NCBI GenBank assembly: GCA_917880885.1
Contig: OU862917.1
Coordinates: 26,462,104-26,526,103, forward strand
Reading direction: 5' to 3'
Length of the DNA stretch: 64,000 nt
Source of the DNA: Limnephilus marmoratus
Lineage: Eukaryota; Arthropoda; Insecta; Trichoptera; Limnephilidae
Shown: positions 11,409 through 21,789 of the stretch, piece after piece
Position numbering within the stretch: the first letter of the stretch is position 1
How the letters are laid out: each line of letters opens with the position of its first letter
Made by a program: the position numbers and the translations under genes
Notes under the pieces: model-generated
Told to the model about the DNA's origin: nothing
The model's database searches: none
Seen by the model: the letters and a program-made list of their open reading frames with translations, nothing else

Positions 11409-11579
11409 TTAAAAAAAATATTAAATTTTTTTTTTTTAAATATCTGTAGCGAATAGAAAACAAAACCATCATGCCAGAAATGTGAAAAAAATAATAATGT
11501 TTTACACATCGATAAATAATGATGAGTGAAAGATAATCAATAATTTACAGTTCCATGACAACTCAGAATCATGCAATTT

Positions 11580-11705
11580 CAACACCGAAGGTGGAGGTGG
11601 AACGCGTAAGGGGGAGGGGACATGAAACGGGACGAATGGGAAAGGACACGTAGGGAGAAACAATTTCTTTATTAAGTGGCTTTGCAACGCATTTCGGGAA
11701 ATCGG
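11580..11705 (+). mobile_element. Helitron 3'-part fragment
   Basis: The purine-rich tract, the GGGAAAGGACACGTAGGGAG segment, TTTCTTTATTAAGTGG and GCAACGCATTTCGGGAA match the 3' third of the Helitrons at 40.8-41.8 kb. The terminal CTAG is lost. Confidence 0.65.
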
Positions 11706-12089
11706 GAAATAATTGATACGTATTGTGTTCCTAGGCAGTAAACGAACAGAAACACACATGGATTTTTTCAATGATGGTGTTTATTCTTTATACATTTCAA
11801 AACTTCGAACTGATCTAAATATAATTTTGTCCTTTAGTTATGTGTGTTGTTATAAGTAATTGGAAAATAGATTAATAAGTATAAATAAAAAAAAATAAAT
11901 TATTTAATTAATAAATATAAATAAGTATCTATTAATAAATTAGCTTTATGCTCTAATCTTCAAGAAATGAAAGCCAACATTCTCAATTACAATCACTGTT
12001 ATAGTGAACAACGGTCTCCTTTGTTCTGGAGGTATTTTGCTCATGCTAGAAAGTTTCCACGTGTTTACTAATAACTTGTAGTTCTGTGA
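11706..12089. other. Non-coding stretch, no gene seen
   Basis: AT-rich, with TAAATAAATA-type simple sequence around 11880-11940. No supported feature. Confidence 0.45.
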
Positions 12090-12600
12090 GCAGTAACTGT
12101 GACTCCAGATACTAATATCTACAGCCTGTATGTCGGACGAATATCTACAGCTCATATGTTGAACTAATATCTACGAACTTCAGAGTGTTGACTAATATCT
12201 ACAGAGCTAAGGTCGGACGAATATCTATGACGGTCCCAGTGTTGACTAATATCTACAGAGCGTAGGTTGAACTAATATCTACAGAGCGTAGGTTGGACTA
12301 ATCAGCTAAATGTGTCCAATAGTCCGATATTAGGGATTTTTACATACATACTTACAAAAATTAAGTTTTTTAAACTGCATGCGCAATATTACGTTATTCC
12401 AATATGCTACACATAATTGCAAATCCAACCTCTGCCAGTGCTGTAGATATTCGTCAACACTTTGGTTCTCATAGATATAAGTCAACAGTTTGAGCTGTAG
12501 ATATTCGTCAACACTTTGGTTCTCATAGATATTAGTTCGATTTTTTCAGTTTTTGGAATTCCTGTAGATATTAGTAGACGCCTCCGTAACTGTTCTGTGA
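12090..12600. repeat. Foldback-like element made of two opposed short-repeat arrays
   Basis: The left arm (12111-12305) holds seven degenerate units of about 26-28 bp with the core TAATATCTACAG and spacer AGCGTAGGTTG. The right arm (12424-12580) holds five units in the opposite orientation (CTGTAGATATTCGTC and variants). The outer ends also correspond in inverse (GCAGTAACTG on the left, CAGTTACGG read from the right). The centre is about 120 bp of AT-rich DNA. There is no coding capacity. Confidence 0.75.
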
Positions 12601-13159
12601 CCGTCCATAAAAGTACTTTTATTTCTAGTTCTCTCTTATTTAAAAAATCATATCTCCGAAATCATAGTTTTGCGGGTATATAAAATCTCCCGACATAATT
12701 ACAAACCATATATTTGACGTATATTTAAAAAAAAATTATGTAAGGTATTTGCCCAAATCTGGGGCTTAATGCTAAAAGTTGCCTATGTCAAATTTGTAAA
12801 TTGCCCAGGAATTAAGATTATTTATCAATTTCTTGGCGTAAAAAAAGGTGTAACAATTATTATACTGATTTATTTATTTATTTTCATCATCAGGGCAGAT
12901 CGGCAGATGTGTGGACGTTGGCTAAATAAGGAAGTAACCCAACACGGCATAATAACCCAAAAATAAATCACTCTAATACTTTTGGCCGCGAAAATCTTAA
13001 ATCATGAAAAAATATATCGACCTCTTCATTAGATATGTTACTAAACTCAAAGCATTTAAGTTTAAGTGACGTTTTAGAGTACTTTTTGGTACCACTCAGA
13101 AATTCTTTTTTCAAAAATTCTTCAGGCAGGAGGGTACCATAATATAGAAAAGAATTACA
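12601..13159. other. Non-coding stretch, no gene seen
   Basis: Short open frames only, none with a recognisable match. Confidence 0.4.
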
Positions 13160-13380
13160 AGTGTGCGGTTCACAGGCGATAGAAGTGAAATCTTCAAAAT
13201 TTAAAGTAGACAAGAGTGGGGAGGCTAGGAAGCACCGCACAAAGAGGAGACCGAATATTCTATCTTATTACCTTGCAGGCTAAATCCTATAAATGTATGT
13301 GTTTGTCTCTTTTTAGTGTCATTTTTTCGTTTCATCGAGTTTCAAATCACAAAGTCTAAAGAAGTTTTCACTTCAAAAAT
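13160..13380 (-). repeat. Interspersed repeat X, antisense copy
   Basis: Contains the repeat X landmarks in reverse: GTGTGCGGTTCACA, GGTAGAAGTGAAA-like start, GTGGGGAGGCTA, AAGAGGAGACCGA, GCAGGCTAAATCCTATAAAT, GTTTGTCTCTTTTTAGTGTC, TTTCATCGAGTTTCAAATC and AGAAGTTTTCACTTC. Copies occur at 17.2/21.0, 36.6/37.1, 47.9 and 61.8 kb. The class is unknown. Confidence 0.75.
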
Positions 13381-14689
13381 GAGAATAAGACAGTCCAAAT
13401 AAACACGACGATTTCACATTTCAAAAAAAAAACTATATTGAACCATTAAAACGACCACAAAATACCGTTGTAAAATAACAACGCGGTAATGCATATTTTA
13501 TCGAGTTCTTGCGTAAATATCATTTTTTGTGATTATCATAAAAGAAACTGAATTTGCCACGTTATACAATAAAACATATAAGAAAAGGGGTTTATAAATA
13601 GGGGAGTTTGGACTTGAAAGTATTTTTTAAAGACCTTATACTTTAATTTTTTCTAGGCCTATTAAAAGACTTAAAAAAAAATTGACCAATATTTTAAGGT
13701 CCAAGGTATGTTCTACACGCAGTATTTAGTTAAAGCATCTATAATACTTCTAAGCAATCAAATTTTCTAAACAAAAACATATGGTTTTGTATGATTTTGC
13801 ATTATTTAGTATGGTTTCATCTTAAACAACACGCTGTTTCACAGGGGTAGGCAGAGAGGATAGACCGCCAGATAACTCTTTATTGGCATCCACTCCTTGC
13901 TTCTTTTACATTCATATATCGTATCGTACTCACTGACTCTTCTGTTATTCTGACTCTTGATATGATCCGACTGGAGAAATGGTTCACTTAATCGTTCCAA
14001 GTTTTCTTTAGGCGTCTCTGCCTTCTGTTTAAAAAAAAATAATTGATACTCTTCCTATGTTCATTCGCTCTATACGCCCGAGCCATCTGTACAACCATTA
14101 ATTTCTTAATATTGTTGTAAAGGTAGATATTAAATAAAACTACAAGCACCGACATATTTGAATCCAGGGTGTCATTTTATTGACACGTCATGATTAGGCG
14201 ATACACTACTAAGTAATATAAAAATATTTATATTTACCTCTGAAATAAACGAGCATTTTTGTTATTAGTCTTTCTATAAGCCCAGAAATAAAACAAGGCA
14301 TGAGGCCTATAAAAACAGCTAAAAAAAATTTCCCCTTTTCGGTTATGATTTTATTGCATAACATGGAAAATTAAATTCTTTAGAAAATGATCGAATACAT
14401 TTAAATATTCGTGCCTGAACTTCTCAAGATAAAATAAAATGTTTTTTATGTTGTTTTTTTCTTGAATAAACCAAAACAGGCTGGTGTTGAACGGGAATTT
14501 AACCTTATCGCAATTTACATAAGGAGTGTTGTTTTTAGTGAATTGGCTTCATTGCGAATTTTGCGCGACGTGGTACATCGCTAAACGCAATTAATATAAA
14601 GGCGGTGTCATTGGAAAAATACCTAAGTTTAGGAAAAATAAACTACGCCAATTTTGCAATAATTATGAATGTGAGTGTATCGTTACCGT
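13381..14689. other. Mostly unexplained, with a possible LINE-end remnant
   Basis: Around 13845-13925 the minus strand resembles the end of the LINE fragment at 63.9 kb (CTCTCTGCCTACC followed by a GAAACAGCGTG-like string). The rest shows no feature I can support. Confidence 0.35.
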
Positions 14690-14945
14690 ACAAGAGTTTC
14701 AACTGCTCCCAACCGTCTGGAGCCAGTGAAACTATGCCGTCCCAATTAGGGGTACGTTGTGTCTCCTTGGGTCCTCTCTCCTTGTGTCTCTTGTGTGGTA
14801 TTCACATAAAAATGGCGATTCGGAAAGTATCTGCGGAAAGCATGCCTCTGTTTTATTTTTATTATTATTTTTCATGAATAAATTGTGAAATAACATAATT
14901 TAATATTTTTTTTTACTTTCTCACGAATTGAACCCGCCACCACAG
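14690..14945 (-). repeat. SINE1 degraded copy, internally deleted
   Basis: The plus strand shows CAAGAGTTTCAACTGCTCCC and TCTGGAGCCAGTGAAACTATG, the SINE1 3' end in reverse. Most of the body is missing or rearranged, but AATTGTGAAATAACATAATT and GAATTGAACCCGCC recall the region next to the head. Confidence 0.6.
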
Positions 14946-15465
14946 GATTAGCTCAAATATTAAAATTGCGTCTCTTTCTACTTTGCTTTTATTTTATTTG
15001 ACTTTGCGTGATAGCTAATTCGCCTTACGATGACTTTCGGATTTTTAGTCGTGTTGTGCTGCTACTTCTTGAGCCAGCCTGATGATCACTACAAGCCTGT
15101 GCGAAAAGCCGAGAGTGGTTCAAAAATATATTTTGTAAATAATGTGTACATAATTGTGACGTTAATTATTGATTGATTTCATGAGAAAATCCACGAGAAT
15201 AGAGCGGCAACGCTCTGTAATTCAATAACCACACGTGGAGATTGGGTCATTGGGTGCCATTGTTCTCGAAGTATCATGTGCTTGCGAAATTAACACGTGG
15301 TTAATAAATTAATAAATAATGCTATATTTACTGATTTTCGTTTACATTATTTATTTATTTATTATTTTTTTTCAGGTTCTCCATAAAACAGTTATACACC
15401 AAATTATTACGGAGATTACAAAATATAAGAGAAAAAAAGGCCAAGGGGGCAGTTTCACTATGTTG
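14946..15465. other. Non-coding stretch, no gene seen
   Basis: No reading frame or repeat boundary was recognised. ATTTATTTATTTATT-type simple sequence lies near 15345. Confidence 0.4.
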
Positions 15466-15563
15466 AGACATAAGTCAAAAGATAGTTACTGAACTCTCTA
15501 TAGGTAACATTGAAGATGTCAATGCTCAATGCAGAATCGTTAAGCAGTTGAATTACTCTATTT

Positions 15564-16285
15564 CAGGGTTTCCCAAACTTTTTCTGCAATGGAACACTTT
15601 GCAAACCCGTAAATTTTAACGGAACACTTAGCTCATTTATTAGATTGGGTAATTCCTAATAATAAAGTTTTAAAAAATGTTATTACACATTATTTGTTAA
15701 GTACACAAACAATATATATACATTTATAACAAAAAATGGAATATAAACAACAAAACATGGAAAATAAACAAAAACAAAAATGGAATACAAATAACAAAAA
15801 ATTGAATATAAGCAACAAAAAATTGGAATATAAAATACAAAAATATTATTATAAACAACAACAAAAAATGGAATAAATAAAACACCTAATTAATGACTTT
15901 GATGATTTTGAGTCCTTGAATTGCACATCTTCTTGATTTCAGGCACAATATTGGTAAGTTGTGTTCTAATATCTGGTGTGGCGTCTCGAACCTGTTCCTG
16001 CACTTGACTTGGTTGCAGCATAATTTATTAGAAAATCCCGCTTCGAATAAATAGTTCGTAGAAAACGGAAGTATAAAAACAAAAACTTGTTTTGACAAAT
16101 TGGGGTACACTTCTGACATACCTACTCGCCCAGAAATCATATAAATGAGAATAATATCAGCAGTGTTGAAATATGAATATGTGTATAATATATTAAATTA
16201 AATTCTTCCGACAAATTGTCGCGGAACCCCTGTACAGGTTCGGCGGAACACTAGGGTTCCGCGGAACACAGTTTGGGAAACCCTG
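15564..16285. mobile_element. hAT element with 8-bp target duplication
   Basis: The 722-bp element starts CAGGGTTTCCCAAACT and ends with its exact reverse complement (16 bp). CTCTATTT flanks both ends (15556-15563 and 16286-16293), the 8-bp duplication diagnostic of hAT. It sits inside LINE family B. The interior keeps a C-terminal transposase remnant and an imperfect AACAAAAAATGGAATATAAA-type repeat (15720-15880). Confidence 0.9.
15895..16140 (-). pseudogene. hAT transposase C-terminal remnant, ZBED5-like
   Basis: The minus strand encodes EVYPNLSKQVFVFILPFSTN followed by YLFEAGFSNK, which fits the C-terminal dimerisation region of ZBED5/Buster-type hAT transposases (YPxLSxxAxxxLLPFxTxYLCExGFS). 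After CRNRFE the frame shifts, and the typical ending (TQLTNIVPEIKKMC) continues in another frame. Everything upstream (zinc finger and catalytic core) is gone, so the element cannot supply its own transposase. Confidence 0.8.
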
Positions 16286-16479
16286 CTCTATTTAATGGAG
16301 CATTCTGAAAGGAAGAAGTTCTCGCTTTCGGAGCATAAAAAAGTGTGTGGGAACTCCCACGAGTATAGGTTAATCTCCTTCAACATAGGTGGATTCAGTA
16401 CAGTACCGGAGATCAGCTTAAAAAAATGTTTTCCCAAAAATATTTTACGGCGGGCTTCTAGATCGAGCATTCCTGTTAA

Positions 16480-17041
16480 GAACAATGATGGATACAGGAA
16501 TGGGTAGAATGTATATTCCCTCATATACAGGTAACGCATAAACCTTTTTTGTACTTTTTCTATTTCTAGGATATGGTTTTGTTCAGAGGGTGCCCAAATA
16601 ATGGAGCTGTATTCCAGGATGCTGCGGACAAGTGCTTCATATGTTCTTCGTATTGCAATTCCATTAGTAAATGATCTCGCATTACGAAGAAAAAATCCGA
16701 GCATTTTGTTCGCGCGGGAGACAATGTCTGATATGTGAGATTTGAAAGAGAGATTATTAAGAACGATGATGGATACAGGAATGGGTAGTATGTATATTCC
16801 CTCATATCCAGGTAACGCATAAACCTTTTTTGTACTTTTTCTATTTCTAGGATATGGTTTTGTTCAGAGGGTGCCCAAATAATGGAGCTGTATTCCAGGT
16901 TGCTGTGGACAAGTGCTTCATATGTTCTTCGTATTGCAATTCCATTAGTAAATGATCTCGCATTACGAAGAACAAATCCGAGCATTTTGTTCGCGTGGGA
17001 GACAATGTCTGATATGTGAGATTTGAAAGAGAGATTATTAT
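16480..17041. repeat. 281-bp tandem duplication within LINE B
   Basis: Copy one (16480-16760) and copy two (16761-17041) have the same length and differ at only a few positions. Both begin at TTAAGAAC, which precedes each copy and looks like the microhomology at the junction. The duplication repeats the NARSFTNGIAIRRTYEALV coding segment. Confidence 0.9.
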
Positions 17042-17224
17042 TAATTAATTTATTACCTACTAGGCTAGTAGTTCCTAGTAACATGGCAAGATACCAATAT
17101 AAATTCTTTTTATCAATTGCAAAAGTTTTTTAGTTTTGGCTTTGTGGCTTTAACAATGCTTTGCTTGATGTGGCTTTAACAATGATGACAACCAGTAAAA
17201 TTATTTATGAGATTATATCGGCTT

Positions 17225-17359
17225 CGGATAAAAATTACTTTTACATATTGCAGTTCAATGTTTAGACTGAAAGTTGATAACGTTTTTATTTTCGAAGTGA
17301 AAACTGCTTTGAAACTGATTTGAAACTTTGAAAAATGAAAAAGCGATACTAAAAAGAGT
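17225..17359 (+). repeat. Interspersed repeat X, left part
   Basis: GAAGTGAAAACTGCTTTGAA, TGATTTGAAACTTTGAAAAA and GATACTAAAAAGAGTCATA match the first third of repeat X. The remainder reappears at 21048-21215, after two inserted elements. Confidence 0.65.
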
Positions 17360-17819
17360 CATAGGTTCTCAACGTGGGCGATAACGCCCCCTTCAGGAGG
17401 GCGGTAGAAGACCAAGAGAAAATTGGGGGCCGTTTCAGACTTTCAGGGAGGCAGTAGGAGACCCAGAGAAACGCATCCCACACCATCCCATCTTGCCCCA
17501 TCCCATCCCATTAGGGGCCATCATGTGGCAATGGGTATGGGGGGGCATGAGCTTTGTGACGTCACATACACAAAACAACTGCGACACATGCGACTTCCAA
17601 AAAATATTTTCCCTATCCCATTAAAGCCCCGAAAAAGGGCGTTAATAAATTAATAAATTAATAAATTACGCCCCCTCCGTCGTAGTATCCGGTTACGCCC
17701 CCCCCCCCCCCCCGTTGTGGTAAATATAATCGTGACGACAATTGCTGTTTCGGATTCACGAGTTAGAAATAAAAATATTCTCAAAGTCGGCGGTGGGCAA
17801 AAAGGTTTGAGAATCTATG
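17360..17819. mobile_element. Putative hAT-like MITE inside repeat X
   Basis: The left end CATAGGTTCTCAACGTGGGC and the right end (reverse complement CATAGATTCTCAAAC) form an imperfect inverted repeat of the TTCTCAA type seen in some hAT MITEs. It contains GC-rich tracts, a run of C at 17699-17713 and a TTAATAAA simple repeat near 17640. No clear 8-bp duplication was found, so the class is tentative. Confidence 0.5.
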
Positions 17820-18394
17820 ATCTAAAGCTAGAGTCTAGAGGATTTAGCTCTCTTTTTTTGTACATACATACAGGGGCGGCCCTAGGGCGGTGCGAGCGGT
17901 GCGACCGCACACGGCGCCGTCGTAAGGGGGGCGCCGAAAACACCCGACCACTGATCGACTATCTATCGATCGTGCGCTTAAATCGTGTGGTCAACCGACA
18001 AACCCGAATGTCTCTAGAGGAAGCAACTTAGCACGATTTTTAACAGATCTTAGTCTAGAAGATAGTCTCTCTCTCTCCCAGCACAGTTTGACTTCATAAA
18101 TCGGTAGTAACAACTTTCAGTAGCCCTGAAGAAGGAAACCTAAGTTCACATCCTCTGGTTAGACAAGAACTCAAAGCCGCATCATTAAGACATCCTAAAT
18201 TGGCAAAACTTCCTATCTGGGATCCTCGAGTGGTATTGACTCAGTGTTGCCAACGTAGGCGATTTTTCGCCATTTAGGCTACTCAGGACGAGAATCGGTG
18301 ATGAAAAAATCTAAAAGGCGATTGGTCGCCTATTAGGCTACTTCAGAGACAAGTTATTTAAATCAGCCGAATCGCAAATAATTAAGAAAAAAAT

Positions 18395-19198
18395 ACAATA
18401 ATGCTGTCGGTGAAAGAATTTTCAGCGTAATGAGGACAATCAAAACAATCATGGACTTAGCAAACGCAACGCAATTGCTGAAAAACTGCTCGAAATTTGT
18501 GAAGCAATACCGGACTTATTCGTCTGCTTAAATAACAGCTAAGGAAATAACTTCCCAGGCTGCGAAAGATTCTACGCTTAAGCCAGTCCGATCCCGAAGA
18601 AAGAAGCGATCATTTGAATATGAAGCTGCAGATGAGACACCAACAAATCCCGAAGAACTGTTTAAAATTAACGTCTTTTACCCTATGATAGATACATTTG
18701 AAAATGCATTGGTCACTTGGTTTGGACAATTATCTAAATTCAATGATACATGGTCTTTTTTGTATAACATCAAAATAATTCCTGATAAGTCTTCATTAGA
18801 AAAAGCCTGTGCAGATTTGCAAATCATTTTAACCAACGGAAAAATTTGATGTCTCTAGTTACGAATTGGTTGAAGAACTTTTGAGCCTAATCCCAAACTA
18901 AAATATCTTGCTTCAGCAGAGCCACTACAAGTTCATCAACTTATAAAAAAAATGATTGGCAGGATATATTCCCAAATGTATGGACAGCGCTTCGGATTTC
19001 GCTGACCATCGCTGTAAATGTCGCCAAAGGAGAACGAAGCTTTAGTAAATTAGAACGTACTTACGTTCGGCTATATGTCAAGAAAGACTATCAGATCTTG
19101 CAATTTTATCAATTGAGAATGATATTGCCAAAGGGTTCAATTATTCTGATTTTATAAAAAAATTCGCAAGGGCAAAAGCAAAAAAAGTTGTGTTCTAG
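18395..19198 (+). pseudogene. hAT transposase pseudogene, ZMYM1-like C-terminal half
   Basis: In order the plus strand encodes LLKNCSKFVKQYR, SRRKKRSFEYEAADE, ELFKINVFYPMIDTF, ADLQIILTNGK, VWTALRISLTIAVNVAKGER followed by SFSKL, and SDLAILSIENDIAKG before a KKVVF stop. This is the arrangement of the zinc finger MYM-type protein 1-like hAT transposases found in many insects. The last motif group is the dimerisation domain. In-frame stops (TAA near 18532, TGA near 18847) and at least one frame change before LSDLAILS inactivate it. The N-terminal part is not visible. Its own TIRs and target duplication surround it. Confidence 0.85.
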
Positions 19199-19205
19199 TG
19201 TTTTT

Positions 19206-19797
19206 ATTGATTTTCGCAGATTTAATTAAATAAATGTTATCAAACATATATTACTTAAACGACTTCAAAAAGGAGGAGGTTCTTAAATCGACTATATTTT
19301 TTTAATGTTTGTTACCTCGACTGGGTGAACTTTCGACTGGGTGAACCGATATTGATGATTCTTTTTTATTTCTTTATTTTTCTTTTTTTATTTCTTTATT
19401 TTTTATTTTTTTAATGTTTGTTACCTCGACTGGGAGAACGTTCGACTGGGTGAACCGATATTGATGATTCTTTTTTATTTGAAAGCTAGTGCTTCTCGTG
19501 TGGTCCCATTTCAATTTGGTTCAGTTCTGACAATATCATCCATGAGAAAACCATATAAGTCTTAAATTTGCATTAAGTATGTGCCCGACAAATGGACGAA
19601 TAACTCAATATCACCCCAACCGATTTTGATGATTCTTTTTTTTATTGGAAAGGATGTACTTCAAGGGTAGTTTGATGAGAGTTTGGTTAGGTTCTGATTA
19701 TGGGATCCATGACAAAGTAACGGAACTAGTCAATTCTTAGGAGCAAATTAACGATACTCCGCCCAATCTTTTATAGGCTATCCGGATCTTTGAGTCA
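19206..19797. repeat. CGACTTCAAAAAGGAGGAGG-type repeat sequence
   Basis: Starts with a CGACTTCAAAAAGGAGGAGG motif near 19259, followed by two copies of a segment with TGTTTGTTACCTCGACTGGG and GGTGAACCGATATTGATGAT (about 19305-19360 and 19415-19470). Similar text is very common in insect repeats. TTTTTTGAAGTCG near 20860 could be its opposite end, which would make a nested element of about 1.6 kb; this is inference. Confidence 0.5.
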
Positions 19798-19805
19798 CCT
19801 ACCGT

Positions 19806-20337
19806 CAGTGGTGTAGAAAGGAGGGGCGGGGGGGGAGGTGGATCGCCCCGGGTGCCACCCGAGGGGGGGGGGGGGGTGACACTCGAACGTGAATTAAAAA
19901 CTTACGAAAGTGCAAAATTGCCGTAAAAAATATTTTACACTTTTATTTAGCTCTATGGCTCGGTTGGTCGGAGATTCCCGAAAAAATGTTTTTCCTTATT
20001 TTCGTTCCATAACTCGATCGGGGATTTCCTTGAAATATTTCTTGTGTCATTCCAATTTAGTTCGTTAATTGTGATTGACGTAAACTCGTGAAGAGAATTG
20101 TTATGTATTGGTTGACGTGAATAAGTGAAAAAGTTGTTATTCTGTTAGTGTTTTTGAATGTGTTTTAATTTTGAGGATTACGAATTATTTGTTTACACAT
20201 TTGACTCTTAGCTAGTAATGTTTTTATATTTTAGGAAGTCAAATTTGCGTTTTGAATTTCAGAAGTAAACTTTAAGGGGGGGGGGGGTGACACCACATTT
20301 TCCTCCCCGGGTGCCACCCATTCTAGCTACGCCACTG
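19806..20337. mobile_element. Nested hAT-like MITE (CAGTGGCGTAG ends)
   Basis: The 532-bp element begins CAGTGGTGTAGAAAGG and ends CTAGCTACGCCACTG, an imperfect inverted repeat. CCTACCGT flanks both ends (19798-19805 and 20338-20345), an 8-bp duplication. Subterminal regions carry GGGTGCCACCC and poly-G. Fragments of the same family lie at 44.93 and 59.68 kb. Confidence 0.85.
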
Positions 20338-20469
20338 CCTACCGTAACTTCGTTATGGTCAAGTAATGTCTGTCTCATATGAGCAGCACGTTTAGTAGGT
20401 CTACCCATATTCAGACTAATTAATTAAAGTACTTCAGATTCACTAAAAAAAAAACAAGCAAAAAATTTA

Positions 20470-20890
20470 ACAAAACAAAAAAACAACTTAAAAAATGCAC
20501 TAAAAAGTAAAAAAATAATTTCGTATTCTTCTACAACTTAATAATCAACAAACTTTTTCTACTCATCAATATGTAGGTACGATTGTTATTTTTGGAGCAG
20601 GTGTCAGCCAAGGTACCCGGTCCGGCGTGTTCACTTGACAGCTCCCCTCCCGCCGTGGCCTCGCTCTCGCCTCTCGCCTCGTCTAGTCGCGCGTGCGATA
20701 CAAGCACATCTCACCTATGACTATGTATGTAGTTACAAATCTACCTTGGCTGACATCGACTTCAAAAATAACAATCGTACCTACACATTGATAAGTAGAA
20801 AAAGGTTTATTATTAAGTTGTAGAAGAATACGAAATTATTATTATACTTTTTATTGCATTTTTTGAAGTCGTTCTTTGTTGTGTTAAAAA
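20470..20890. repeat. Large inverted repeat (hairpin) inside the hAT
   Basis: The left arm (about 20470-20614) and right arm (about 20744-20890) are inverse copies. Both contain TTCGTATTCTTCTACAACTT, GTAGGTACGATTGTTATTTT and GTCAGCCAAGGTA in reverse relation. The spacer of about 130 bp is GC-rich (CTCCCGCCGTGGCC). Confidence 0.8.
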
Positions 20891-21047
20891 TAAAAATTCT
20901 GATATTATTTCTCATCTGTATTTTCAATCTTCAATTAAAGTTGCATAACTGCACGGAAAGAGCTCTATTTTTTGTTAGGAGGGGGGGGCGTCACCAAGAG
21001 ATTTCGCACCACCTAATAATTTAGCTAGGGCCGCCCCTGCATACATA

Positions 21048-21214
21048 TGTACATCTACGGGATTTAGAGCGCGAGAGAATGAGATAGAATAATCGGTGTC
21101 CTCATTGTGCGGTGCTTCGTAGCCTCTCCACTCTTTACTACTTTGTCTACTTTAGTTTTTTGAAGGTTTCACTTCTACCGCATGTGAACCACATACTTGT
21201 AAAAAGAAAAAAAG
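21048..21214 (+). repeat. Interspersed repeat X, right part
   Basis: GGGATTTAGAGCGCGAGAGA, ATGAGATAGAATAATCGGTG, GTGCGGTGCTTCGTAGCC and GGTTTCACTTCTACCGCATG continue repeat X beyond the hAT target duplication. Confidence 0.7.
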
Positions 21215-21604
21215 GTCGCCCTATGCGGTTCACTTTGTTTGGTGACTTCGCAGGGGTGCCCAAGTTCATAGGGTGAAGTTGGTCACGGCCTTGTCGGCGG
21301 TTTTGACTGCCAACCAACTGCGTTGCAGCCCGGATCGGGAGAGATTGGTTGAGGGAAGCTTTTTGACCTCTACAGCAGGACTGTCTCGGAGCATCGCTTT
21401 ACAACGCAGTGGGAAGGATGGATTCATTCGTCCGTCACTCCTGGACACCAGACCCCCAGAATCTTACTCACCCCTCATAGCTTTTTCCTTCCCAGAACTT
21501 CCTTTCCTAAAACTACCCTCCACACCGTATCCCCAAAGTTGGCGTAGGCCCTGAGCAAAATTACTTTTCTCAAGGCTTCCTGTGTAAAACTTATGTAAAA
21601 AAAA
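21215..21604 (+). repeat. SINE2 copy
   Basis: Runs from GCGGTTCACTTTGTTTGGTG through CGGATCGGGAGAGATTGG and a GGATGGATTCATTCGTCC segment to the LINE-like end: AGGCCCTGAG, ATTACTTTTCTCAAGG, CTTCCTGTGTAAAACTTATG and poly(A). It lies less than 200 bp from the LINE that shares this end. Confidence 0.8.
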
Positions 21605-21789
21605 CTGCGTGTTTCACACACTCTTCTGTCCATATTCGGTTAAAAATAGATACAAATCCAAAATGATCTGTAAATAAAAGACTTGCTTAAACAGACTGCA
21701 ATAATTACAAAAATAACAATATCAAAAGTGGACATTTTCAAATATGAGCTTAACCAACATAAAAAGTCCATAAAAGAATATTTCTCTGT

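Larger units (their letters stand above)
15466..17085 (-). pseudogene. LINE family B, RT C-terminal region, hAT-interrupted and duplicated
   Basis: The minus strand encodes KMLGFVLRNARSFTNGIAIR, YEALVRSILEYSSIIWAPSE and EKVQKRFMRYL, a typical region after the RT domain of Jockey/R1-group LINEs. The coding sequence continues past an inserted hAT: after its target duplication the minus strand resumes with RVIQLLNDSALSIDIFNVTY and stops at about 15458-15470. The part at 16480-17040 is a tandem duplication. A frame shift also separates the parts on either side of the hAT, so the copy is dead. Confidence 0.75.
17871..21039. mobile_element. Full-span degenerate hAT element, ZMYM1-like
   Basis: The left end CAGGGGCGGCCCTAG (17871-17885) is the exact reverse complement of the right end (21025-21039). 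CATACATA flanks both (17863-17870 and 21040-21047), an 8-bp hAT-type target duplication. It encloses a broken transposase (18395-19198), a nested MITE (19806-20337) and a large hairpin (20470-20890). The target was a copy of repeat X. Confidence 0.9.

Noticed and set aside
12111..12580. CRISPR-like array of spaced short repeats
   Set aside because: The host is clearly eukaryotic, the repeat units are degenerate, spacing is short, and the array turns round in the middle. A foldback-type element explains it better.
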